In this document: one piece after another, positions 53,952-64,000 of the stretch
How positions within the stretch are numbered: position 1 is the first letter of the stretch
Layout: each line of letters begins with the position of its first letter
Assembly (NCBI GenBank): GCA_037447655.1
Contig: JBBHKE010001990.1
Span: forward strand, 1 to 64,000
Source of the DNA: Zygnema cylindricum
Taxonomy: Eukaryota > Streptophyta > Zygnematophyceae > Zygnematales > Zygnemataceae
DNA length: 64,000 bases
Direction of reading: 5' to 3'
Notes under the pieces: generated by a model
What the model was told of the DNA's origin: nothing
The model's input: the letters and a program-made list of their open reading frames with translations, nothing else
Database searches by the model: none
Translations under genes and position numbers: made by a program

Positions 53952-54632
53952 GAATTCAGCGACGACAGACTCTGCTTTGTCGGAGATGGTGAGAACGTTG
54001 TTTTGTCGCTGAAATTCCTTCTAGCGAAAAAACATACTTTATTTTCTCAAATATGATAACAATGTTGTGCTGTCGCTAAATTCCATTTAGCGACGACATA
54101 GCCTCTGCTTTGTCAGCTATGATAAAAATGTTTTTTCGCCGCTAAATTACTGTCTGTCGCTGAAATTCCTTCTAGCGACAAAACATACTTTTTTTTCTGA
54201 AGTATGATAACGATGTTGTGTCATCGCTAAATTCCATTTAGCGACGACATAGCCTCTGCTTTGTTTGCTATGATAATAATGTTTTTTTCGCCGCTAAATT
54301 ATTGTCTGTCGCTGAAATTCCTTCTTGCGACAAAACATAAATTTTTTCTGAAATATGATAACAATGTTGTGTCGTCGCTAAATTCCATTTAGCGACGACA
54401 TAGCCTCTGCTTTGTCAGCTATGATAATAATGTTTTTTCGCCGCTAAATTACTGTCTGTCGCTGAAATTCCTTCTTGCGACAAAACATACTTTTTTTTCT
54501 GAAATATGATAACGATGTTGTGTCGTCGCTAAATTCCATTTAGCGACGACATGGCCTCTGCTTTGTCAGCTATGATAATAATGTTTTTTCGTCGCTAAAT
54601 TAGTGTCATGCGATGACAAATTATCGTCGCTG
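53952..54632. repeat. 151-bp tandem repeat with embedded hairpin
   Basis: About four and a half units; the TTTAGCGACGACA motif recurs at about 54,084, 54,235, 54,386 and 54,536. Each unit holds GTCGTCGCTAAA-TTCCA-TTTAGCGACGAC, a perfect 12-bp inverted repeat (54,371-54,399). The first unit is shorter. GCGACGAC motifs reappear at 57,030-57,090, 58,975-59,290 and 60,480, so they are probably subterminal repeats of the transposon. Confidence 0.88.
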
Positions 54633-55078
54633 CAAGAGCAACCATTATTCAGTTCGATGAATATGGTGTTCATGAAAATAAGCTGTGAAAAAATTCCGAG
54701 AAGGATGATCAACAAACGACGAAGCATAGTCGTCGTTGATTAGGGTATGTTGTAAATTGCGACAAAATATAAAATTCCATAATACAAGCACATTGGAATG
54801 TTCAACACCACAACAACAACAGCCGAAGGTAAATACATATATCGAATTCCACGACATACAAGGGTTTTTTACTTAAAAAAAACAAAATCATATTTTCCCA
54901 TATAAAAGACCATACACACATACGAAATTTGCTCTATCCTAAGAAGTCAAATAATACTGGACTCCTTGAACTGTCTACATTTATCTGGCACCAGTTTAAC
55001 TACTATTCCTTCACTATAATTAAACTACCAACCCGAAACTAATATATATATAAAAAAAAACGCAATCAAGTAATATGT
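54633..55078. other. Non-coding flank of the transposase
   Basis: AT-rich sequence between the tandem repeats and the transposase stop; CGACGAAGCATAGTCGTCG near 54,719 is another inverted GTCGTCG motif. No gene seen. Confidence 0.5.
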
Positions 55079-57462
55079 TTAAAACTCGTTGCCGCTCATC
55101 CCTCCCTCATTGAAAATGTTGTCTTGTTGACTGTTGGCATCTTCAATATTTTGGAGGAATTCCCTTGCCCTCGTGCATGGAGGTTCCACAGCTTCGCCTT
55201 CGAAGTGGTTGCGATATTTGCTGATTATGCCTTGCAGTTGTTGTGTGAGTATGTCTTCTTCCCACTTTCCGTCGCGTAGAGACAGCCACATTGAATCATG
55301 GCTTTTCTCGCATAACTCATTCCGTTTTTGTCTCTCATCGCATTGACCTCTCAGATGGAGTCCCTCGCCAATTTAAAAAAAAACGCTTTACCAGGTCTAA
55401 CCAATTTACCGTACCATCCACGGCTAGAAGGTTTAGCCCATTGACCGTTCTCAATTCCTTTCGCCTTCCAACTATCCCAAATGCGACTCCACACGTCCTT
55501 GATTTTGGAAATCACGAAGGAGTCGGCTGGTTGAACAAGATGTGTTGCATTTGGTGGAAAATAGTGTACCACAGTGTTCTTGGCCTTTAAAACTCGCTCC
55601 AACTCGTCGAACGTGTTGTGACCACCGCAGTTGTCTAGAAATATAATTTTTTTACGTCCATCTCGATCCCCTTGGTAAGACCTTGCCTCTTCGACCCATT
55701 GTGGGAACACCGTTTTATCATTCCACCCTTTCGGACCGGTCCGGTAACAAACGCCTGCAAATATATATAATACACAAACAAAGGGAAAAAAATTATCATT
55801 TTGAAATACTTGCTTCCATATGCATTACAGGGAAAGTAAGCTACGTGTACCATAGAAACCTTATAATATGAGTCATTACTTTAGATAAGAGAAATCAGAG
55901 TGTTAAAGAAGAAAAAAACCCATATTTTGTAGAAGGAGAAGGGGAGAGGAGGTATGCGAGAGCTAGGTAAAGTGATATACACAAGAAAATTAAACACAAA
56001 AACATGGTTAGATATAAATAGATAAATCTCCATCAAAGCCAAGAAGACATAATACATAAAATGAAAACATTAGATGAGGGATAAAAAACACACCGAGGAC
56101 GTTGTCCGGTAAACCGTGTATCAGGTAACTTCTTGCTCGATTTGCAAAAAATATCATTGGGTTCTCGAGACGAGCGTTCATCCCTCCACTTAGTCGCACC
56201 ATGAGAGTCATGGACTCGCCTCCTCCGGCAACATCAGCGTATTTCACCACTTCGTCCCCTCTAAACCCCAAAGTTTTTCCATTATCGGTGTTGACTATCA
56301 TGTGAGTTTCATCCATGTTTTCCATGAGGTCTTCGTTGAAAAGTCCTGTTATACATTCGCCGCCAAGCCAAAACAAATGTAATTATTTTGGGTTTACGCC
56401 GTCAAGTATGGAATACAACGAAAACAATACACTAAAAAAAGGAAACGTCATTAAACTATACTCGTAATGAAACTCACCGGATTCAAACCCCCGTTTTAGA
56501 ACGCCCATGTGGAAGGCTACGGTACGCTCAATGTATTCCTCTTTCTCGGGACTACATTGTAGTTTCCCCTTTTGTGCACGCACAACGATGTTGTGCTTCT
56601 CTTGACACCTCTGCACCCACCTTTTATTTATGATTGGATGTATTTCCGACCCGTCCTTGTTGAACCATTCCGGGCCGTACTCTTTCCTCCTTTCTCTTAT
56701 TATGTCCCTAGCGATGTCCCCGAGAATTGTGGTGGACATCTTCATACCCGCTTTCTTAAAACGTTTGAAATCCGAAAGTAACTCCTCGTGTATAACCGTG
56801 ACCCAAGCGGCTTCCTTCCTTCCTCGTCCGGCAAAGCCTTGGTAACCGCCACCGATCTCGTCCCAAAACTAGAAGTAGAAAACGTACGGGTTGTCTCTCG
56901 TATTCTGTCAAGCGTGGACCTCCTCTCTACCCACAATCGCTTGGCCTTTTGGTACCCTATAAACAATAAACAATGTCAAAAGTATTAATATGATTCCTGA
57001 ATGGAAATTCGTATAAAAAAAATGGAACGACTCTAAAAGGAAACGACAATTTTCAGCGACAAAAATTTGCTGTCGCAGATTTAGCGACGAAAGAAACACG
57101 TCGTTATATCTGCAAAATTACATTTTTATTTAATAACATCGTTGATACGTAGTGAGCTACCGACTACCAATGAGAATTCCTCACTTCGCCGACGAACCAG
57201 CAACGACCTTGTGTCGTCATTAAGTCGGGAAAGATGAATAGCAAACACAATGGCGATATCAAAAAAACCAAATGTACGACTAAAAGTCGAATTTAAATTA
57301 ATTTTGTGAAAAAAATGGAGAGAAATATTAAATTCACACTTGCATGAATAAAAAATAAAAAAACAAAACATTGTGGCACCCAATGTAGGCTGAGGGCTAA
57401 ATCGGGGTACCTCTCCTTCGAATGAAGTACACAAAATTGACCCTCGTCATCTCCCATCAACG

Positions 57463-58798
57463 TCACCTAATGGCAGCAAGCTCTCGAGTTAAATTATTAA
57501 TTAAGCGACGAACCGTTATCATCGCTATTTCTGGCGCCTCCAAACGACGATGGAGATTTTGAACTTCATTCCTCAATCGGTCTACATCCGGTGGTGGAGG
57601 GGGCTCATCAACATGTGGGACCCTCGGAATTTCCCAAAGATACGTACGCCTCACTTGCACATTTCGGAAGCGTTGTAAGACCACACTTCGAGCATCTAAA
57701 AATTTGTCTAGCTCCGGAGTACGAATTGCACGACGTAGAATGGTAAATAACCGTGGGTGCCAAGGGTGATAATTTCGGATTAATTCCGGGACATCTATTT
57801 CAAATCCAATCGGTCAGCGTACAATCCATGTGAAACGTTCGTCATAAGGCTGAAAATGCCTAATGTATGGGACATTTGACGCATGGTTGTATGATGCGAT
57901 GTACAGCCATGTTGGGTGGGCAGGGACATCCGGATGGATGTCGAGAATTTTCGGGACGGGGGTTCAACCACCGGTGAATAGGCCTCGCCTCCCCGTAACG
58001 CCAATAGTCCGGCCAATCCTCGACCGGGATGTAATGGGCAGCCGTCGGTCGGAATCCATCCCTGGCCTCATCTCCGACTGGAGGCGGGAAAAACCAATCG
58101 GGTTCTTCCTCTCGAATTACCACATCACGCTCGGTCGGAATTTGAGGTCCTTGTACCGCCACGAGAGCTCTATCACGATTCGGTGATGGTGGAAAAGCAA
58201 CAATCTCGTCGTCGTCTCCATATTCTTCTTCCATGCGTCTATCCGAGCTCTCCGAAGATTGCCGATCCGAGGTTGAGGGATCGTCGTCGTATCTTGCGAC
58301 CGGAATGTCCGACGATTCGGTTTCTTCCGGTTCTTCCTCCTCTTTCATAGGCTCTTCCCCTTCCTCAATAGGCTCGTCCGACGCAGTTCTTGAGGGTTCA
58401 TATTCCTCGTCTACCTCCTTACCCTCTTCTACTTCGCGGACACCTTCTTCGTCCGCTCTAATCCCTTCATTTGGTAAATCCCCTTCCGGCACACTTCCCC
58501 TTACTACCCTCTCCGTGCCCGTCCCTTCCCTCCCCACCGCCTCAATTTCCTCCATATCATCTATGTCAACACTCGATTCTTCCCCCTCCCTCAAAACCAA
58601 CTCAATTCCAACCCTTTCCCTACCGCCCTCTTCCGGTTCCACCCTATTCCCTAACACTCTTTTGGTTGCACCCCTTTCCCTCTCTAAGTTCTCCCCTCCA
58701 CGTATTTCACCCCCCATCGCGGTTGCCGTTGGTAGTGGACAAAATCGCTTCGGAATGGCAGAGCGCGCTCGTTTGAATGGTCGTTGGCCGCCCTCCAT
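57463..58798 (-). pseudogene. YHPW-type accessory protein in intron 1 of the transposase
   Basis: I recognise no known family. From Met 58,798: a basic start (MEGGQRPFKRARSAIPKRF), a long Glu-rich region (about residues 40-170), RQSSESSDRRMEEEY, WFFPPPVGDEARDGF and VEDWPDYWRYGEARPI. A frameshift near 57,950 leads to ILDIHPDVPAHP and PYDERFTW, then a TGA near 57,815. IDVPELIRNYHPWHPRLFTI (YHPW at 57,760-57,771), RTPELDKF, VVLQRFRNVQVRR and a Pro run follow, and a coiled coil ends at a stop near 57,463. The chromovirus G ORF at 25,186-26,396 has the same blocks in the same order. Same strand as the transposase. Function unknown. Confidence 0.72.
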
Positions 58799-58959
58799 TT
58801 AAAAATAAAACTATTGTTTAAGCAAAAATATTGAAAAAACACAGTTGTGGGAGTGAAACACAACCTAAAAGACGCTATTTTATTCAAACCTTAACCTAGA
58901 CAGTCCAACTGTAAAAATAGTCCAATATTCACAGTTGGAAAATTGAACCGTTGGCCCTG

Positions 58960-59290
58960 CGACTTATAAACCGACATTCGAGCGACGACAGAATGTCGTC
59001 GCGCGTTCGACTCTATTCGAGTTTCCCGATATTGGTTCGACGAAACAACGTCGTCGTCCGCGAATTACATTAGAGAATACCAATGTTGGATAATTTGAAC
59101 TAATGTCGTTACTGGTTTGGTCTAAACGACGAACCACTCTCGTCCGTCTTTTGCATTTTCGACCTAACGAGGTATCCTCATCCATTAAATTATGTTTGTC
59201 GTATCCATCATTGAAGTGCCGACATGGTGTCGTTGCGTCCACCGCGACAAAGACACGTCATCGCTAGTACGCTGTCGCCATAAAGAAATC
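58960..59290. repeat. GCGACGACA-type inverted motifs
   Basis: GCGACGACAGAATGTCGTCGC near 58,981 is an inverted repeat, and further CGTCGTCG and CGACGAACC motifs follow. They match the motif of the 151-bp repeats at 53,952. Confidence 0.55.
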
Positions 59291-60184
59291 GCAAGACACT
59301 CGGAAAATAATACTAAAAAACAACAAAACAGTGCAAAGTAGTCGACAACAAAGAAAAACTCGCACTAATGGAGAGTTAGTGGGAAGTCAGTATGGAGTTT
59401 GAGAGAGAAAGGCGACGTTCAAAAAGAATATTGTACAAATAATTTAAAAGCACAACAAATTTAAAATATAACAACACATTGTGAATGAGAATAATAACAT
59501 AAAAGGAAGGAGGAAACGAAAACAATTAATAAATGGGAGAAAGTTTGCTTGAAAGGGCTTACTTGTACCATACACTCCGGTAAAATGCTCGGGAAACTTT
59601 CTTATGGTCCTTGGAATGAGTTCAGCAGAGTCGTTATTTTCACAGTCCTTCAACATCCAGTGAATTACTCGCATCCGAGTTTCCTTGGTCGACACGTGTT
59701 GAACTTTACGGTGGGAGACACGTCCTCTGGTATTGGCCGAAGACGGAAAAAAACCTTCCACAATGGCCGCCGGGTCTACCGACATTTCGATTTTCCGCCT
59801 CACTCTCATCCTCGTTCGGAAGTGCGTTTTCCACATCGTTCCTCTCATTTTCCTCATCTTGTTCAATCTGAGCGTTATGGGGATTGTTGTTGTTATTGCT
59901 CGGGTTGGCGCCCCAAATTCTATTAAGGGTCCACATACTCTCAGACACTTAATATCACCTAAAAAATAAGAAGTAGGAGCAGCCGAAAAGAAAGGAAATG
60001 GCAACCCAAGCAAATGAGCAAGAAGGAGCGATAGTGTTTTTGCCATTATCACAAATACATTTATATAATACACGAAATGCAAATGAAAATGATTTTGCGT
60101 GGTAATAATGGAGGGATTTGCCATTTTAAAATTTTCATTTAAAATAAAAAAATTGAATTTTAGCACGGCTTTCAATTTAATCAT

Positions 60185-61355
60185 ATTTCAAAACGCGGGA
60201 ATAGAAGCGGGATCTCGTAAAAATTTGCTTCAAAATTGCCAAAATATTTCAAAACTTACGTCGTCGGTGTAATGTTCATAACGCCATGGAAACACCTTCA
60301 GTTTACAAGTTGTACGGCAAAAGGATGATTGGAAAAAATGCGGCGTCGTTACCCCGGCAATCGGTTGTTCTAACGTCATCTATGAAACGCGACCAACTTT
60401 GGGAATGCGTGGATGATGAACATGCCACGTGTTTTCGGCAACAACCAATGATAATCTTACGACGGCGCATGATCAGCTTTCGTCGCTGGATTACCGCCAA
60501 TTAGAATTAACATGTTTCCTAATATGTGTTTTTTGGTCGTTTTACGTTCAATTATAATTAACAGTGATACTAATAAGAGGTTGTTTTGACGTTTGATCTA
60601 AGTAAACGCATCCTTATTATTCTTAAGTCCCAATATTACAATGCATTGATTCTAATAGAGCAACCCACCGAGCACCTTATTAAGATTAAGGGTCCTCATT
60701 TAACGTCACACAATGTTCGTTCTCTCCGCGAACGACAAGGAAATGAAAATCAATCACTGAGTTCAATGTACGTTATGTGGAACGAAACGTACACATATAA
60801 TACCTCACGTTATAGTTTTGTTCATTGTACAATACAAATCTAATTGAATGAGCATATTGTAATTCTACAGTTTCATAGCGTTGTAACGTAACTGCGTTTT
60901 ACAGCCCGATGCATAGAGTCGACTATACGACGTGACAATGAACGTTTCGCATACGTTGTACTCGCACCTATTTTACTGTAATCATATTCACCGCGTGCGA
61001 AACAAACGCTTATTAGAGTCACGAATGAACTTAAGTGAAAGTACACATACCCGTACATTTCGACAATTTATACTCGTACCTATTTTAGTGTATAATTATA
61101 CACGGTGTAATGATTGTATATTCACAAACCCAATATAGAATTATGGATTTTTACAGGGGACGGACGCCACGTCGTATGGATTGTCAGATTTTGTACTTCT
61201 ACCTATTTTACCGTATATGCTACGACTGCTGATCATGTATACCCAAATCAGCGTTATGGAGAAATTACAATTAAACATTTTTTTGAAAATGGTATTGATA
61301 CACAAATTAGAGTACATGCCACTAATTCATTATATACACTAATAATTTCTATACG
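60185..61355. other. Region without recognised gene
   Basis: GCGACG motifs of the transposon side run to about 60,500. ACCTATTTTA with flanking GTA motifs recurs three times at intervals of roughly 115-125 bp (about 60,967, 61,078 and 61,201), a degenerate repeat. Confidence 0.45.
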
Positions 61356-61560
61356 CTAATAACGATTCACGGTGTACTTTGATCAGCGACCGTCCGATGA
61401 CGTTTAATTCTCTATCGAACGATGTGCAGCTCAACCCTGTTACTTTTTTTTTCATTTTGCGACCAATACAATATGGGTCTTAAGGTCATATTTTATGTTT
61501 TGCTTACAATAGGCATATTGTATGGGCCTACTTTTACCTACTTTTGAACTATGGTAAAAA
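61356..61560 (-). repeat. Short dispersed repeat, inverted copy
   Basis: Starts CTAATAACGATTCACGGTGTA and ends CTACTTTTGAACTATGGTA. Both ends match 47,925-48,050 inverted; the middle differs. Confidence 0.6.
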
Positions 61561-64000
61561 TATTATTCAAACGGAAAATATTAACGGAATTATAATTTCG
61601 AAAACGGCATGGCAGAAAGGCGCGGCAAACTTTGAAGATTAGTGGATGATTGGAGGCGCGTGCGAGGATACTTTCTGTAGACCTGTATCCACCGTGGCGA
61701 AAGGCACATAGCCTGTACCACGTGTAGGCTTTTCATTGCGTGTTCGTCGTGGATATATATATATTTTTTTTTCACGTGTACCAATTGTACTCACGAGGAG
61801 ACTATCCACACACTGGATGATTTGCGCGATTGCTACGCGGATCCGAAAATGCAGAAAATCTAACGGTCACACTTTACGCCCATAATCTTGGAGTATCCTG
61901 ACAGTTAACCAGTCAACATGTTTCGTCTGTTAGGAAAAAAATGGTACAACACTGTACCAAAACGTACGGCATCCAAGTAAGAATCCCATTTTTTTCTCTA
62001 ACGGGGGTCCAGCCGTAAACACAAATATTTTAAACATACGACTTCTTAATAATACAAAAAAAAAAACTTCTAGTTGCATATGTACACTACCGTACAATAT
62101 AAATAATAGAATTGTATCTTTTTAAATCTAGAACACATGAAGGAATCCTTGTCGCCAGTTGTAACCTGTGCCCATGGAATTTAAGGGGACAAACCGACAA
62201 ACTGTTTGCATTCGATATTTTTTTGTGACTAGAGAAATATAAGAAACGAATCATTGCAGTCACGTGGAGCGTTAATCGTTACAGGTAAGGCAACTTTCGG
62301 CTCGTGGGGTTCCTATTGACTGCCCTGACGACAAAAATGCGGACGCAAAAATATTGTTCCCTCAAAAATTTGGAAATACGTGAGAAGTGGCAAAATGTTT
62401 GCTATTATTGTTAATGTGGACAAAAAAAATAGAATACGAATTGGCTATTCACATGTCGCTGTGGACATCGTGTATCACTACAGTACAGTACAGTACAGTG
62501 CGTACTTCTATACAAAAATTACAAAAGTATTGTACTGAGTATTTTGTCGTATGGTTAAGATATCTTTGATTAAAATGTTTTCGTTTGTACAGACGATTTA
62601 CCCCCGTTGATTCTATTTCCCCCCCTACCATACTGCAATATGTTCAGGTTAGGCTTTGATTGGACCGTTTTGCGGGTCAAAACTAATTCGTTTTTTACGC
62701 TTGCTTTGCGCGTCTAAAATTTTCTTCTGAAATGAATACCCAACTTCGGCGAATCTGATTCCTCTTCAGGGAGACAAAAACGTTTTTTGAAAATATTACG
62801 GGCAGATTCATTGTTCTTTGGAGGTTTTTATTTTTGTTCGGCTACACGCGTTATAGGTCCCGTCTGATTTAGAGGTTTCCCAATCATTGCAGCCCTATTT
62901 TTGCTTGTCATCGCTTTTTGCAGCACGACCGTTTTTTGACCCGCCAATTGGCGCGGGCGAGCCCCGGCCCTAGCCCTAAAATAACATTATAGCTGTACAA
63001 ATGCAAAAGCTAGGTGAAAGCTTTGTGGAAACGACAAATAACAAAACAGGAAACGTGGGATGAGACAAATTATGCCGCGATAAAATAGTCCTTTTGTATA
63101 TTTTTTACCAAAAAAAAAAAAATCCTGAATGGTTTAGTATTTACAACGTGATGGCGCGAAGATATTGCAAGTTTGATATCCTAATGCGACAAATCATGTC
63201 AGACATTGAAGTAGAAGATGCCAAAATCGTGGTACAACTGTCGGTGTTCTAAAAACGATTCTGAATTTTACTGCCCTCGAACTCTCAAATGCTAAATTGA
63301 AATGAGATTATCTCCTTTTGGTTTTTCCTTGTCGACAAAAATAGCGTATCGAGGGAGAATTTCCAATAGAGATTTCCATATCCATCGACGTGCTCTCTCG
63401 GACTCATGTGTGCCAATGTAACCGAAACTTTGGATTTTAGTGAAGATTCTCCGTAGTACTTTCCAAAGCATTCCTATGTCCAAAGAAAAGATTTTATTTC
63501 CAAAAACAAGATGGTAATACCATCGAAGTACAAAACATGACTGTCACTAAAAATAATTGATCACCAACAAAGGTAAAAAACCAAAATCCTAAAGGACTAA
63601 AAACACAACAATAGTGCTTTAAAAGCCTAAACGAAAAGAAATAAAGCAAGCACAACAAAACTAATCTATTGAAACACTACAAACTACCCTAGACACTAAA
63701 GCCTCAAACCACGCCTAACTAAAGATCAGAACTACGAATATCGCCTATATGCGCCGGGTGGCGCGGGGGTAAATCACGCAGTCCACGGCCATCAATCACC
63801 ACCGTACTCTGTCGGATAATGGACAAAGCTTGGGAACATTGAAGGGCGACGGAGATGCGTTGGCGGTAGAAAGCCGACTTCAGAGTTGGAGAAGGGCTAT
63901 CGGAACCTCTAACTTCGAAAGATCGTCGAGCGCAGTTGCGCAAAAAGTTGTCCAAAGACGAGTCTAAGGCCCCAAATATCTCCAAAGCAAATGGTGTGAA
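61561..64000. other. Region without recognised gene
   Basis: No secure gene. Two minus-strand open frames (63,292-63,483, 63 codons; 63,719-63,985, 88 codons) have ordinary composition but no motif I know. A CAGTA run (four units) lies near 62,480. Confidence 0.5.

Larger units (their letters stand above)
55079..59948 (-). pseudogene. DDE_1 transposase with four exons
   Basis: Exon 1: about 59,948-59,563 (TRMRVIHWMLKD, LIPRTIRKFPEHFTG). Exon 2: 56,956-56,478 (KAKRLWVERRSTLD, AAWVTVIHEELLSDFKR, RWVQRCQEKHNIVVRAQKGK). Exon 3: 56,345-56,094 (MDETHM first Asp, GGGESMTLMVRLSGG). Exon 4: 55,754-55,079 (YRTGPKGWNDK, FLDNCGGH second Asp, PPNATHLVQPAD third Asp, SKIKDVW). Introns begin GTAAG, GTGAG, GTGTG and end AG (56,957-59,562; 56,346-56,477; 55,755-56,093), all phase 1. 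It resembles the CENP-B/DDE_1 family common in oomycetes. Breaks: frameshifts near 59,790, 56,825 and 55,290, and a TGA near 55,350. Confidence 0.82.
53952..60500 (-). mobile_element. DDE_1-type DNA transposon, approximate limits
   Basis: Limits are inferred from the spread of GCGACGA repeats on both sides of the transposase gene. CAGCGACGACAG near 53,958 and the inverted CAGCGACGAAAG near 60,482 could be inner parts of terminal repeats, but I cannot align true ends or a target duplication. Confidence 0.4.

Noticed and set aside
53952-54632. CRISPR array
   Set aside because: The units are uniform 151-bp tandem repeats without variable spacers, in eukaryotic transposon context.
58233-58802. 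189-codon Ser/Pro-rich plus-strand open frame
   Set aside because: It is the complement of the Glu-rich region of the YHPW-type ORF, a usual shadow of acidic repeats.
59444-60184. 246-codon minus-strand frame as one gene
   Set aside because: Only about 59,563-59,790 resembles protein (transposase exon 1); the rest is intron or upstream sequence, and a GTAAG donor ends the exon.
63292-63985. Two small minus-strand frames near the right edge as host genes
   Set aside because: 63 and 88 codons, no recognisable motif, no splice or promoter support.

Overview
The window reads as repeat-rich, AT-rich nuclear DNA of a green plant. The evidence is several plant-type Ty1/copia elements, a Ty3/gypsy chromovirus, a hAT transposon with a DUF659-type transposase, and an intron-containing DDE_1 transposase gene. 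I see no intact host gene, rRNA or canonical tRNA gene. The species cannot be named from the sequence; nothing marks it as a flowering plant. Every coding region is broken by stop codons, frameshifts or deletions, so the stretch is probably old heterochromatin.

Layout. 1-2,853: 5'-cut copia A with its 3' LTR. 2,854-4,880: no gene. 4,881-12,648: mosaic of copia pieces B (minus), C (minus) and D (plus; Gag-only, non-autonomous). 12,649-34,478: nested set. Copia J is split by a hAT element (13,326-17,482, 8-bp target duplication GAGGGGAT), which itself carries a copia LTR remnant, F. J is split again by chromovirus G (19,772-33,382, duplication GATGG), and G is split by copia H (26,426-32,881, duplication AATCC). 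35,450-42,567: solo copia LTR L (duplication ATCAC) split by copia K (minus). 43,772-44,234: hAT-like MITE. 44,725-47,461: heavily deleted copia N. 49,149-53,092: non-autonomous LTR element O containing a solo LTR of its own family (duplication ATTAT). 53,952-about 60,500: remains of a DNA transposon with a four-exon DDE_1 transposase and a second, unrelated ORF inside its first intron. 60,500-64,000: no gene recognised.

Four things stand out. (1) The copia elements have a primer-binding site matching the anticodon arm of initiator tRNA-Met (half-tRNA priming, as in Drosophila copia), and the gag frame starts inside the LTR and runs through that site, so the site is translated as V-M-G-P. (2) Nine LTR copies of this copia group carry, antisense to the element, a tRNA-like module with A box, B box and usually a T-run, as if a Pol III unit were built into the LTR. 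(3) The same LTRs carry three consecutive short hairpins with a shared ARGG loop, and the stems show compensatory changes between copies. (4) An unrecognised protein (acidic N-terminus, DWPxxWR and YHPW motifs, C-terminal coiled coil) occurs twice in unrelated transposons: as an extra 3' ORF of chromovirus G and in the first intron of the DDE_1 transposase gene.
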